DNA of 64,000 bases from Aldehydirespirator sp965221185 (GTDB lineage Bacteria > Actinomycetota > Acidimicrobiia > Acidimicrobiales > Aldehydirespiratoraceae): assembly GCA_965221185.1 (NCBI GenBank), contig OZ244866.1:1178001-1242000 (forward strand), given 5' to 3'. The notes under the pieces were generated by a model. That model was given only the letters and a program-made list of their open reading frames with translations, had not been told where the DNA came from and did no database searches. How positions within the stretch are numbered: position 1 is the first letter of the stretch; every line of letters starts with the position of its first letter. The position numbers and the translations under genes are program-made. Positions 57,430 through 64,000 of this stretch are shown piece by piece.

Positions 57430-57435
57430 ACCGTA
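57430..57435 (-). promoter_or_regulatory. -10 element (TACGGT) of the 28-repeat lipoprotein gene
   Basis: TANNNT on the minus strand; predicted +1 is 57423, exactly the G of the GTG start. Same hexamer and spacing as the MFS gene promoter. Confidence 0.5.
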
Positions 57436-57480
57436 GCCGGAGGCGCCGGCGCGGTCAGTCGGGGATCGCTCAGCGGATTG

Positions 57481-59760
57481 TCAGTCGGGAAGCACCGAGA
57501 TGCTGGAGAAGCACATCTCGTCGACGGTTCCCTCGTTCCAGGTGATGTAGCGGGGCTCGGGCATGTACAGCAGGGTGCGGTCCCACCAGCACTCGAAGCG
57601 CACCATGTCGCCCCGCTCGATGCGGATGTCCTCCACCGGCTCGTAGTTGAGCTGCCACTCGAAGTCCCACACCGGTATGTCGAGCAGGATCCGCTCTTCG
57701 GGGGTGTCGGGGTGAAGCGTCATGCGGTAGGCCGCGCCGAACTCGTGCATGTGGCCCAGCACGGTGTGGATCGTGCCGGTGCTGCGGGCCGGCAGGTCGC
57801 AGGAACTGTGGCCGACGCTCCCTTCGAGGTCGTCGTAGCCGTCGACGGTGCCGCGGCATTGCGCCAACAGAAGGTCGGGGATGAGCGGGGCGAAGTCGTC
57901 GTACTTCTCGCCGATCTCGATCAGCACGTTGGAGCGCACGCAAAGGTTGACGTAGCCGTCGATGGTGGCGGTCCGCTCGGCGGCGACTGCAGCCTCCTCG
58001 GGGGTGCATGGAACCTCGGCGGGCGTGAGGTAGCTGTTGCCCCTGATATGGACCATGCCCGCAGCCACCTCGTCGGCTGTGGCGGTGTCGAGGATGATCC
58101 AGGAACCGTCGGGCGGGGTGTCGTGGTCGTAGTGGTAGTGGATCTGGTTGACGATCATGTCGCCGGGCGCCAGGTAGAGCCCGTACCCGTCGGGGTAGAT
58201 GGTGGGCGACTGGCCCGGCGCCCAGCCCTGGATCGAGTACACGCCGTTGCTGTTGAGCCCCGACAGCCCGAAGCACGTCCAGCCGGGCTCGTCGGAGAAG
58301 CCTTCGGCTGCCTCGATACCGTCCTCGCGCGCGATCCTGGCCGCGACTTCCTCCGCCGCCGCGGCCGGCACCCGGTAGACGATGGCGTGGTGCACGACCG
58401 ACACCTGGTCGGGCCGGAACTCGAATCCCTTCACCCAGTTGCCGTCGCCCTCGGGGTCGGCCACCTCGTGCACCTGGCAGCGGTAGTCGTCGTTCTTGAC
58501 CGGCCAGCCGTCGGGGCGGGAGTAGCCCGTGTACAGGCCGTCACGGGGGCCGATCTTCTGGTCCTCGTCCACCGGGATGATGGCCTGGACGCGGGCCACC
58601 AGCGGCGTGCTGGGCCGCACGTCGATGCCGCCGCCGTCATCGGCCCAAGCCTTGATGGCGGCCTTCTCCTCCTCGCTGAGGGACCAGTCGTGCACGAAGG
58701 CGGGGCTCAGGTCAGACGGCAGCCACGGCGGCATGAAGCCGACGCCGGTGACGAAGGCGATGTCGTCGGCGATGGCGGCCGCGTCTCCGGCGGTGTCGAG
58801 AGCGAGGGTGCTCCAGGCCGGGCCGCCGGTGGTGTGGCAGCTCACGCAGCGTGTCTCCAGGATCGGCTGCACCGTGGCCGCGAACTGGCCCACGGCGATG
58901 CTGCGGGCGGGGATCTCGCGGCGCAGGTCGCCGGTCGGCTCCGAGCCGAGCTCGACCCGGTCGGCGATCAATTCGAACGCGAGGGTCACCTCGTCGGAGG
59001 TGTGCACGAGCCGGGCGATGTTGATCGGCCCGACGTCGTAGTCGCTGGTCAACACGGTGGCCGACATCACTGCGGTGACGGAGTCCGGGGTGACGGTGAC
59101 GGTGCCGATGAAGGTCTCGGTGCGGGTGGTCTCCTTGACGGTCAGCTCGCCGGTGATGGAGATGTCGTAGCCGGCGCCGTCGGCGAACTCGGCGTCGAGG
59201 CCTTCCACCGAGGTGGGCCTGAACCTCACGAAGGGCCAGTGGCTCGACCGCAGGTAGTCGTGGCGGATGCGCTTGTCCCGCAGGGCCGAGTCCGACTGGA
59301 ACATCTCCACGTTCACAACGATCTCGCCGACGCGACTCGCGGCCAGATCGACAAGATTCACCGCGATCTCGCCGGCCATCACCGTTGTGGTTCCCACCGT
59401 GGTCCTCGACAGCCCACCGAGGCGCTCCTCGATGTGGTAGCTGGCCCTCGAGCCGGACCCGGGCTCTATGCGGTACAACCGCTCGGTCTCGGCGTCGAAG
59501 TCCTCGGGGTCGTCGACGTCCACCACCGGCGGCGCGACCACCTCGCCGCGGGTCACCAGTTCGGAATGATCGGCGTCGCCGTCGACCGAACCGTTGACCG
59601 CTCCGTTGACGGCCACGTCTGCGGCCACATCGACGGCAACATCGACGGCGGTCTCGACGGTCCCGAGCCACTGGCCCCGGGTCAGGAACGCAGTCGTGCC
59701 GATCACGAGCACAGCCAGGATCGCGATGCGACCCGCGTCGAGCCTCCGCCACCGGGACAC
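57481..59760 (-). CDS. YceI / CxxCH / copper type II ascorbate-dependent monooxygenase-like fusion protein
   Basis: A 759-residue exported protein. Residues 1-27 form a signal anchor, then a Val/Asp-rich low-complexity stretch. Residues 90-275 look like a YceI beta-barrel (HWPFVRFRPTSVEG, YDISITGELTVKETTRTETF). TRCVSCHTTGGPAW near 310 is a CxxCH haem-binding site of a cytochrome-c-like segment, with MPPWLP as a possible distal Met. The C-terminal 400 residues resemble the copper type II monooxygenase domain (PHM/DBH): VVHHAIVYRV, QIHYHYDHD, LGHMHEFGAAYRM and DEMCFSSISV supply the expected His and Met ligands. It would act outside the membrane on an unknown organic substrate. GTG start. Confidence 0.8.
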   Translation of the reverse strand: MSRWRRLDAGRIAILAVLVIGTTAFLTRGQWLGTVETAVDVAVDVAADVAVNGAVNGSVDGDADHSELVTRGEVVAPPVVDVDDPEDFDAETERLYRIEPGSGSRASYHIEERLGGLSRTTVGTTTVMAGEIAVNLVDLAASRVGEIVVNVEMFQSDSALRDKRIRHDYLRSSHWPFVRFRPTSVEGLDAEFADGAGYDISITGELTVKETTRTETFIGTVTVTPDSVTAVMSATVLTSDYDVGPINIARLVHTSDEVTLAFELIADRVELGSEPTGDLRREIPARSIAVGQFAATVQPILETRCVSCHTTGGPAWSTLALDTAGDAAAIADDIAFVTGVGFMPPWLPSDLSPAFVHDWSLSEEEKAAIKAWADDGGGIDVRPSTPLVARVQAIIPVDEDQKIGPRDGLYTGYSRPDGWPVKNDDYRCQVHEVADPEGDGNWVKGFEFRPDQVSVVHHAIVYRVPAAAAEEVAARIAREDGIEAAEGFSDEPGWTCFGLSGLNSNGVYSIQGWAPGQSPTIYPDGYGLYLAPGDMIVNQIHYHYDHDTPPDGSWIILDTATADEVAAGMVHIRGNSYLTPAEVPCTPEEAAVAAERTATIDGYVNLCVRSNVLIEIGEKYDDFAPLIPDLLLAQCRGTVDGYDDLEGSVGHSSCDLPARSTGTIHTVLGHMHEFGAAYRMTLHPDTPEERILLDIPVWDFEWQLNYEPVEDIRIERGDMVRFECWWDRTLLYMPEPRYITWNEGTVDEMCFSSISVLPD

Positions 59761-59798
59761 GCCCCAGTATGCCCGGCGGGCAGCGCGCCGGGCGTGCG

Positions 59799-61538
59799 TC
59801 AGTCGGTGTAGGTCACGCCGTCAGGGGGTGCCCGAAGCGTTCCCCAGCACTCGATGGTGCCGTCAGCGCGCAACCCGCAGGTGTAGCCCTGGCCGACCTC
59901 GATCGCGGTGAACGGCCCGGCGGGGGCAGCTTCGTTCCAGCCCCAGCACTCGACGGTGCCGTCAGTTCGCAGTCCGCATGAGTGCACGCCGGACGAGATG
60001 GCCGAGAAGGTCCCGTCGGGGACGTTGAGCTGTCGGTGCGAGTTGGAGCCCCAGCATTCGGCGCTGCCGTCGGCGCGCAGCCCGCAGGTGTGGCTGTCGC
60101 CGGCTGCGACAGTGCTGAAGAAGCCTTCCGGGGGGTTGAGCTTCCCTGCGTAGGGGTTTCCCCAGCATTCGACGGCGCCGGTACCAAGGATGCCGCAGTT
60201 GTGCGTACTGCCTGAGGAGACAGCCGTGAAGGTGCCGTCCGGCGCGTCGGCCTGCCCGTGCGAGTTGGATCCCCAGCACGCCACGGTGCTGTCGGCCCGC
60301 AGACCGCAGCCGTGCCCGATGCTCGCAGCAATCGCATCGAACCGCCCGTTCGGTGCGTCGAGCACGCCGAAGCGGTCGAAGCCCCAGCATTCGACGGTGC
60401 CGTCGGTGCGCAGCCCGCAGGCGAAGTAGTTCCCCGTCGCCACCGTGCTGAAGTGCTCGCTCGGAGCCTCCATCTGTCCCACCAGGTCGGAGCCCCAGCA
60501 TTCGACCGACCCGTCGGTACGTAGCCCGCAGGTGTGATTGCCGCCCGCGGCCAGCGAATCGAATTGCCGGCCGGGCGGATCTGCGCCCGCGCCGAAGCGC
60601 CGGCCCCAGCACTGTATGGACCCGCCGGTGGTCAGCCCGCAAGTGTGGTCGGCGCCGGTGGACATCGTCTGGAACTGGCCGTCCGGCGCGGTCACGGCGC
60701 CGTGGGCGTTCGAGCCCCAACATTGTGCTGTTCCGTCGTCGCGAACCCCGCAGGTGTGGTCCACCCCGGACGCGAGCGCGGTGAAGCTCCCGTCGGGTGC
60801 GTCCGTCTTGCTCAGAAAGTCGGAGCCCCAGCAGTCGACTGCGCCGTCGGTGCGGATCCCGCATGTGTGGTCGGCGCCTGCGGCGACCGCGCGGAAACGT
60901 CCCGCGGGCTGTTCGGCCTGTCCGGCCTCGTTGGCGCCCCAGCACTGCACGGTGCCGCTGTCGCGCAGGACGCAGGCATGGTCGCGACCGGCGACCACCG
61001 CCGCGAAGTGCCCTCCCGGGGGTGTGAGCGGTTCGGGGTTGTCGCCGCCCCAGCACTCAACGTCGCCGTCGTCTCGCAGCGCGCACGTCTGGTTGCCGCC
61101 GGCGGAGACGGCCGTGAAACTGCCGTCAGGAATGTCGCGCCACCCATGGCGGTCCCAGCCCCAGCATTCGATTGTGCCGCCGGTCCGTATGGCACAGTTG
61201 TGGCGGAACCCGGCCGTAATCGCCTTGAACTGCCCTGCGGGCGCATCCAGCAAGCCCAGGCCGCTGTCGTTGACCCCCCAGCACTCGATGGTGCCGTCGG
61301 CACGGATCGCGCAGGTGTGCCAGAACCCGGCCGCCACCGCGGTGAATGTCCCCTCGGCCGGCTCTGGTTCGGAAGGTGGCGAGAAGTCGGCGGCGGGCGA
61401 ACTGGCAGTCGACGCGGGCAGCTCTGGATCCTGATCGCCGGGACGATCCCCCTGCTCGGCGCCGGACGGACCGTCCGAGCACGCCGCCGCGATCAGTACC
61501 AGTACAAGGAGCGCACGGGCGGCCTGCTGCATCGGCAT
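59799..61538 (-). CDS. RCC1-repeat lipoprotein, 14 repeats
   Basis: A 579-residue lipoprotein. The signal peptide has lipobox VLIAAAC; an acidic Ser/Pro linker follows. Fourteen repeats of the HTCGLRxDGxxECWG type fill the rest, ending APPDGVTYTD. Repeats 4-6 and 10-12 vary in the DAPxG turn only. The ATG at 61538 is one base after the stop of the next paralog upstream, so they form one operon. Same family and count as the third copy; function unknown, but such propellers commonly mediate protein binding. Confidence 0.87.
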   Translation of the reverse strand: MPMQQAARALLVLVLIAAACSDGPSGAEQGDRPGDQDPELPASTASSPAADFSPPSEPEPAEGTFTAVAAGFWHTCAIRADGTIECWGVNDSGLGLLDAPAGQFKAITAGFRHNCAIRTGGTIECWGWDRHGWRDIPDGSFTAVSAGGNQTCALRDDGDVECWGGDNPEPLTPPGGHFAAVVAGRDHACVLRDSGTVQCWGANEAGQAEQPAGRFRAVAAGADHTCGIRTDGAVDCWGSDFLSKTDAPDGSFTALASGVDHTCGVRDDGTAQCWGSNAHGAVTAPDGQFQTMSTGADHTCGLTTGGSIQCWGRRFGAGADPPGRQFDSLAAGGNHTCGLRTDGSVECWGSDLVGQMEAPSEHFSTVATGNYFACGLRTDGTVECWGFDRFGVLDAPNGRFDAIAASIGHGCGLRADSTVACWGSNSHGQADAPDGTFTAVSSGSTHNCGILGTGAVECWGNPYAGKLNPPEGFFSTVAAGDSHTCGLRADGSAECWGSNSHRQLNVPDGTFSAISSGVHSCGLRTDGTVECWGWNEAAPAGPFTAIEVGQGYTCGLRADGTIECWGTLRAPPDGVTYTD

Positions 61539-61539
61539 C

Positions 61540-63342
61540 TCAGTGTGAGAAGAATACGCCGTCTGGTGGTGCCCGCATGACTCCCCAGCATTCGATCGTG
61601 CCGTCGGTGCGCAGACCGCAGCTGTGTTGCCCGCCCGCAGCCACCGCCGCGAACTGTCCCTCGGGCGCATCGAGGCGTCCCTTGGGGTCGTCCGAGCCCC
61701 AGCACGCCACCGTCCCGTCGGTGCGCAGCCCGCATGAATTGCTGCTGCCGGCGCTGACGGCGGCGAACTCGCCGTCGGGTGCCTCCGTCATGCTGGCGGG
61801 GTCCGAGCCCCAGCAGGCGACGGTGTGGTCGTCTCGCACGGCACACGTGTGGTTCCGACCGGCGGAGACAGCAATGAATCGTCCGGCGGGCGGACTGGCG
61901 TTGCCTGCGAGGCCCCAGCATTCGATGGTCCTGTCGATCCTCAGCGCGCAGCCATGGGCGCGACCGACCGACACGGCCCTGAAGGGATCGAGTCCGGGCC
62001 ACTGGAGGACCGAGCTGTAGCGTTCGTCCCACTCCGCGGGCCAGCAGTTGATGTAGCTCTGCACGGTCAACGCGCAGGCGTGACTCCAGCCCGCGGTCAC
62101 GGCGGTGTGCTCGAGCTGAGGGGGAGGAGGATCCCACTGCCAGAACCCCTCGACCGACTGCAGGCCGTAGTCGGCTCCCCAGCACTCGATGGAGCCGTCC
62201 AGTCGAAGTCCGCAAGTCTGGTCGCCGCCCGCCGCAACGGCGGCGAACCGTCCCTCCGGGACGTCGGTCTGCGAAGAGGTGTTGCTGCCCCAGCATTCGA
62301 TACGACCGTTGCGGCGCAGACCACACGAGTGATCGGAGCCGATGGAGACAGCACTGAACGCGCCGTCCGGCGACAGCACCTCCGCTCCGAGCGGCCTGCC
62401 CCAGCATTCGATGGTGCCCTCGACCCGTAGCCCGCAGGAGTGCTCAATACTGGCGGTCACCGCGGCGAATTGCCCTCTCGCCGGGTTCGCATGGTCTGTG
62501 TTAGGGAACGGCCAGGCCCCCCAGCATTCGATGACACCGTCGGTCCGCAGTCCGCAGAAGTGCCAGAAGCCGACGGACACGGCGCCGAACTGCCCATCCG
62601 GAGGCTCGGACGCGATGGTTCTGAGTCTCGCATTGCCCCAGCATTCGATACGGGCGTCGAGTCGCACGCCGCAGGAGATCCAATCCCGGACCGCGATCGA
62701 TGCGAACCGACCATCCGGCGCGTCGGCCTCACCCGAGTGGTTGGCGCCCCAGCACTGGACTGTGCCACTGCCGCGCAGCGCACAGGCATGCAGCCCGCTA
62801 GTGGCGACCGCGGTGAAATGCCCGCCTGGCGGGGTCAGCGCCTCAGCGTTCTCGCCGCCCCAGCACTGGATGTCGCCGTCCCCTCGCAGTGCGCAGTTGT
62901 GCCCGGACCCGACCGACAGGGCCACGTACTCGCCTTCAGGAGCGTCGAGCAGCCCGTGCTGGGCGTCGCCCCAGCATTCGATGGTGCCGTCGCCGCCAAT
63001 AGCGCAGTTGTGGCTGTGGCCGGAAGCGACTGCGACATAGCGACCGTCGGGCGCCTCGATCTGGCCGTGCCGGTTGTCGCCCCAGCACACGATCGTGCTG
63101 TCGGCGCGGATAGCGCAGGTATGCAGGCGTCCTGCGGCCACCGCCCGGAACGGCCCCTCGGCCGGCAGGGGAGCGGGTGACAGGGGAGCCGCCTCGGCTT
63201 GGGCCTCCGACTCGCCGCCGGCTGCTTCTTCTTCGACGCCGGTCGACCCGGAGCAACCCGCCGCCGCCAGCGCGAGCACCAGGAGGGCCTCGGCCCCACG
63301 TCGCCCCAGCCGCGAATCTAATCTTGATGTAGTTGACCTCAT
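61540..63342 (-). CDS. RCC1-repeat lipoprotein, 14 repeats (third paralog)
   Basis: A 600-residue lipoprotein; lipobox LALAAAGC around residue 30, then a Glu/Ala/Pro linker. Fourteen repeats, most with an intact ECWG; repeats 9-11 are irregular (LQSVEGFWQWDPPPPQLE, INCWPAEWDER). It ends MRAPPDGVFFSH, the same terminal motif as its paralogs. ATG 63342 opens the signal peptide MRSTTSRLDSRLGRRG. It heads a two-gene operon with the paralog at 59799-61538. Confidence 0.86.
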   Translation of the reverse strand: MRSTTSRLDSRLGRRGAEALLVLALAAAGCSGSTGVEEEAAGGESEAQAEAAPLSPAPLPAEGPFRAVAAGRLHTCAIRADSTIVCWGDNRHGQIEAPDGRYVAVASGHSHNCAIGGDGTIECWGDAQHGLLDAPEGEYVALSVGSGHNCALRGDGDIQCWGGENAEALTPPGGHFTAVATSGLHACALRGSGTVQCWGANHSGEADAPDGRFASIAVRDWISCGVRLDARIECWGNARLRTIASEPPDGQFGAVSVGFWHFCGLRTDGVIECWGAWPFPNTDHANPARGQFAAVTASIEHSCGLRVEGTIECWGRPLGAEVLSPDGAFSAVSIGSDHSCGLRRNGRIECWGSNTSSQTDVPEGRFAAVAAGGDQTCGLRLDGSIECWGADYGLQSVEGFWQWDPPPPQLEHTAVTAGWSHACALTVQSYINCWPAEWDERYSSVLQWPGLDPFRAVSVGRAHGCALRIDRTIECWGLAGNASPPAGRFIAVSAGRNHTCAVRDDHTVACWGSDPASMTEAPDGEFAAVSAGSSNSCGLRTDGTVACWGSDDPKGRLDAPEGQFAAVAAGGQHSCGLRTDGTIECWGVMRAPPDGVFFSH

Positions 63343-63429
63343 CTGGCATGCCCAACGACGTCGATTCGGTGACGCGCCTGTTGCGGGGTGAGCACCGGCG
63401 TCCCCTCGGGTCGCTTCGGTGGACGGTCC

Positions 63430-63435
63430 TAGTAT
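63430..63435 (+). promoter_or_regulatory. -10-like element (TAGTAT) before the ORF at 63442
   Basis: TANNNT on the plus strand with predicted +1 at 63442, the first base of a GTG. It resembles the other leaderless promoters in geometry, but the gene it serves is doubtful. Confidence 0.35.
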
Positions 63436-63441
63436 CGCGCC

Positions 63442-63729
63442 GTGGCTGAGTTCTTGACAGAGGGTGCGGCTGCCATGGGGCACGGCCCGGCTGTTCTGGC
63501 ATCCCGCTACATGGCCGGCGCGGCCACCTATCTGGGCGCACGTCGCGATCAGGTCCTGGTGGACGGCGCTGTCTGGAACTACTCCAGCGGGAACGGGAGC
63601 TGGAGCCACCACGGGTGGTCGACGGGGTCGATGCGGCTCACCCACTTGACCCACCAGAAGCCCCGGCGCCCGGGCGCCACCAGTCGCACCGGCGCGCCGT
63701 GGCCCCGGCGCAGCGGCTCGCCTCCGTAG
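63442..63729 (+). CDS. Doubtful small ORF
   Basis: A 95-residue frame starting exactly at a leaderless-type +1. The first 45 residues (to about 63578) do not overlap any other gene and include MAEFLTEGAAAMGHGPAVLA; the rest lies antisense to the molybdoenzyme C-terminus and becomes Pro/Arg-rich. No homology recognised. It may be a short real gene, a remnant, or chance. Confidence 0.25.
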   Translation: MAEFLTEGAAAMGHGPAVLASRYMAGAATYLGARRDQVLVDGAVWNYSSGNGSWSHHGWSTGSMRLTHLTHQKPRRPGATSRTGAPWPRRSGSPP

Positions 63730-64000
63730 CCGACGGCCAGATACAGGCTGGCCGCGTCACGAGCGGGGAACAAGCGGCTGTAGTCGGTCAGCGACGTGAC
63801 CTCCAGGGTGGGAGCGTCCGTGTCGGGCATCAACTCCGACAGCGGCACCGCGTCCCAGGACTGGCGGCTCCACCATCCTCCGGTGCAGTCGAGGTCGGCC
63901 TCCATGGGTCTTGCCCTGTCGTGTAGATCGTCCAGCGTCACCGGTTGGCCCGCCACGGTCAAGCTCCAGTCCGAGGCGGGCACCCGCGGGGCGCTGTCGT
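63579..64000 (-). CDS. Sulfite oxidase-like molybdopterin oxidoreductase, C-terminal part
   Basis: The frame runs off the right edge; the last 139 residues are present. DWSLTVAGQPVTLDDL, ADLDCTGGWWSRQSWDAVPL (the Cys that binds molybdenum and the W-x-G-V-P-L-type segment), DYSRLFPARDAASLYLAVGY and PLRRGHGAPVRLVAPGRRGF are typical of the oxidoreductase molybdopterin-binding domain (SUOX/MsrP family). It ends in the WWVKWVSRI type motif. The N-terminus, signal peptide and any haem domain lie outside the window. Confidence 0.87.
   Translation of the reverse strand, partial: DSAPRVPASDWSLTVAGQPVTLDDLHDRARPMEADLDCTGGWWSRQSWDAVPLSELMPDTDAPTLEVTSLTDYSRLFPARDAASLYLAVGYGGEPLRRGHGAPVRLVAPGRRGFWWVKWVSRIDPVDHPWWLQLPFPLE

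Noticed and set aside
54694..59811. A 1705-codon open frame on the plus strand opposite the RCC1 and monooxygenase genes
   Set aside because: It is antisense to proteins with clear domains. Repeated Cys-Trp-Gly codons and high G/C suppress stops in the opposite frame, and the translated sequence is Arg/Gly/Ala-rich without motifs.
53947..63342. Periodic DNA pattern (about every 120 bases) suggesting a tandem repeat or CRISPR-like array
   Set aside because: The period equals the 40-residue RCC1 repeat, identity between units is moderate, and the sequence is coding. No CRISPR repeat-spacer structure is present anywhere in the window.

Overview
High-GC actinobacterial chromosome, most likely an uncultured Acidimicrobiia-type lineage. 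I infer this from codon use, a 30-codon bS22 ribosomal protein gene, an Rpf-type muralytic lipid-envelope gene and, above all, gene order. The core blocks (rsmI, metG, tatD, rpf, rsmA, ispE, then prs, rplY, pth, mfd, mazG, eno, ftsB, DUF501, ppx) follow the Mycobacterium tuberculosis Rv1003-Rv1026 neighbourhood, with some inversions and several insertions. Many genes have a TANNNT hexamer 6-10 bases before the start codon and no Shine-Dalgarno sequence, so leaderless transcription appears common here.

Layout. 1-8.8 kb: end of an acyl-ACP desaturase, DUF192, rsmI, metG, tatD, rpf-like and rsmA; an orphan CoxL-like molybdenum hydroxylase on the minus strand; ispE; the tiny bS22 gene. 8.8-11.5 kb: accessory stretch with a serine recombinase, a pair of hairpin-bearing repeats, two small minus-strand envelope proteins, tRNA-Gln and a YefM/RelE-type toxin-antitoxin pair. 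11.6-19.4 kb: prs, rplY, pth, mfd, a parvulin lipoprotein and mazG.

19.4-29.5 kb: an accessory island inserted between mazG and eno, made of two convergent operons of unassigned function. The plus operon (clearly richer in A/T over its first 4 kb) encodes an ATP-grasp enzyme, a large XRE-type protein, an HD nucleotidase-like protein, an unknown protein and a STAND/AAA-like ATPase. The minus operon encodes two unknown proteins, a phosphoribosyltransferase, a metallo-beta-lactamase-fold hydrolase, a HAD phosphatase and a stand-alone PEP-binding TIM barrel related to the C-terminus of PEP synthase. Together they look like a regulated pathway making or consuming a phosphoribosylated small molecule. 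This is the best candidate for an undescribed system in the window.

29.7-42.7 kb: eno, ftsB, thioesterase, a CO-dehydrogenase-type accessory cluster (coxD, coxE, xdhC/coxF, mobA-like, coxG) without structural subunits beside it, DUF501, ppx, acetyltransferase, enoyl-CoA hydratase, MFS exporter and a RecB-like nuclease. 42.7-46.4 kb: a frameshifted toxin-like gene with its partner, tRNA-Leu, a beta-hydroxyacid dehydrogenase, an Fe-type superoxide dismutase and an SMP-30 lactonase. 46.6-52.8 kb: a probable catabolic operon of amidohydrolase, arylsulfatase and two acyl-CoA dehydrogenases. 52.8-64 kb: a ROK sugar kinase, then four exported minus-strand proteins: three RCC1-repeat lipoproteins with 28, 14 and 14 repeats and a YceI/CxxCH/copper monooxygenase fusion. 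The edge holds a truncated sulfite-oxidase-like molybdoenzyme. A 35-bp dispersed repeat occurs five times in intergenic positions.
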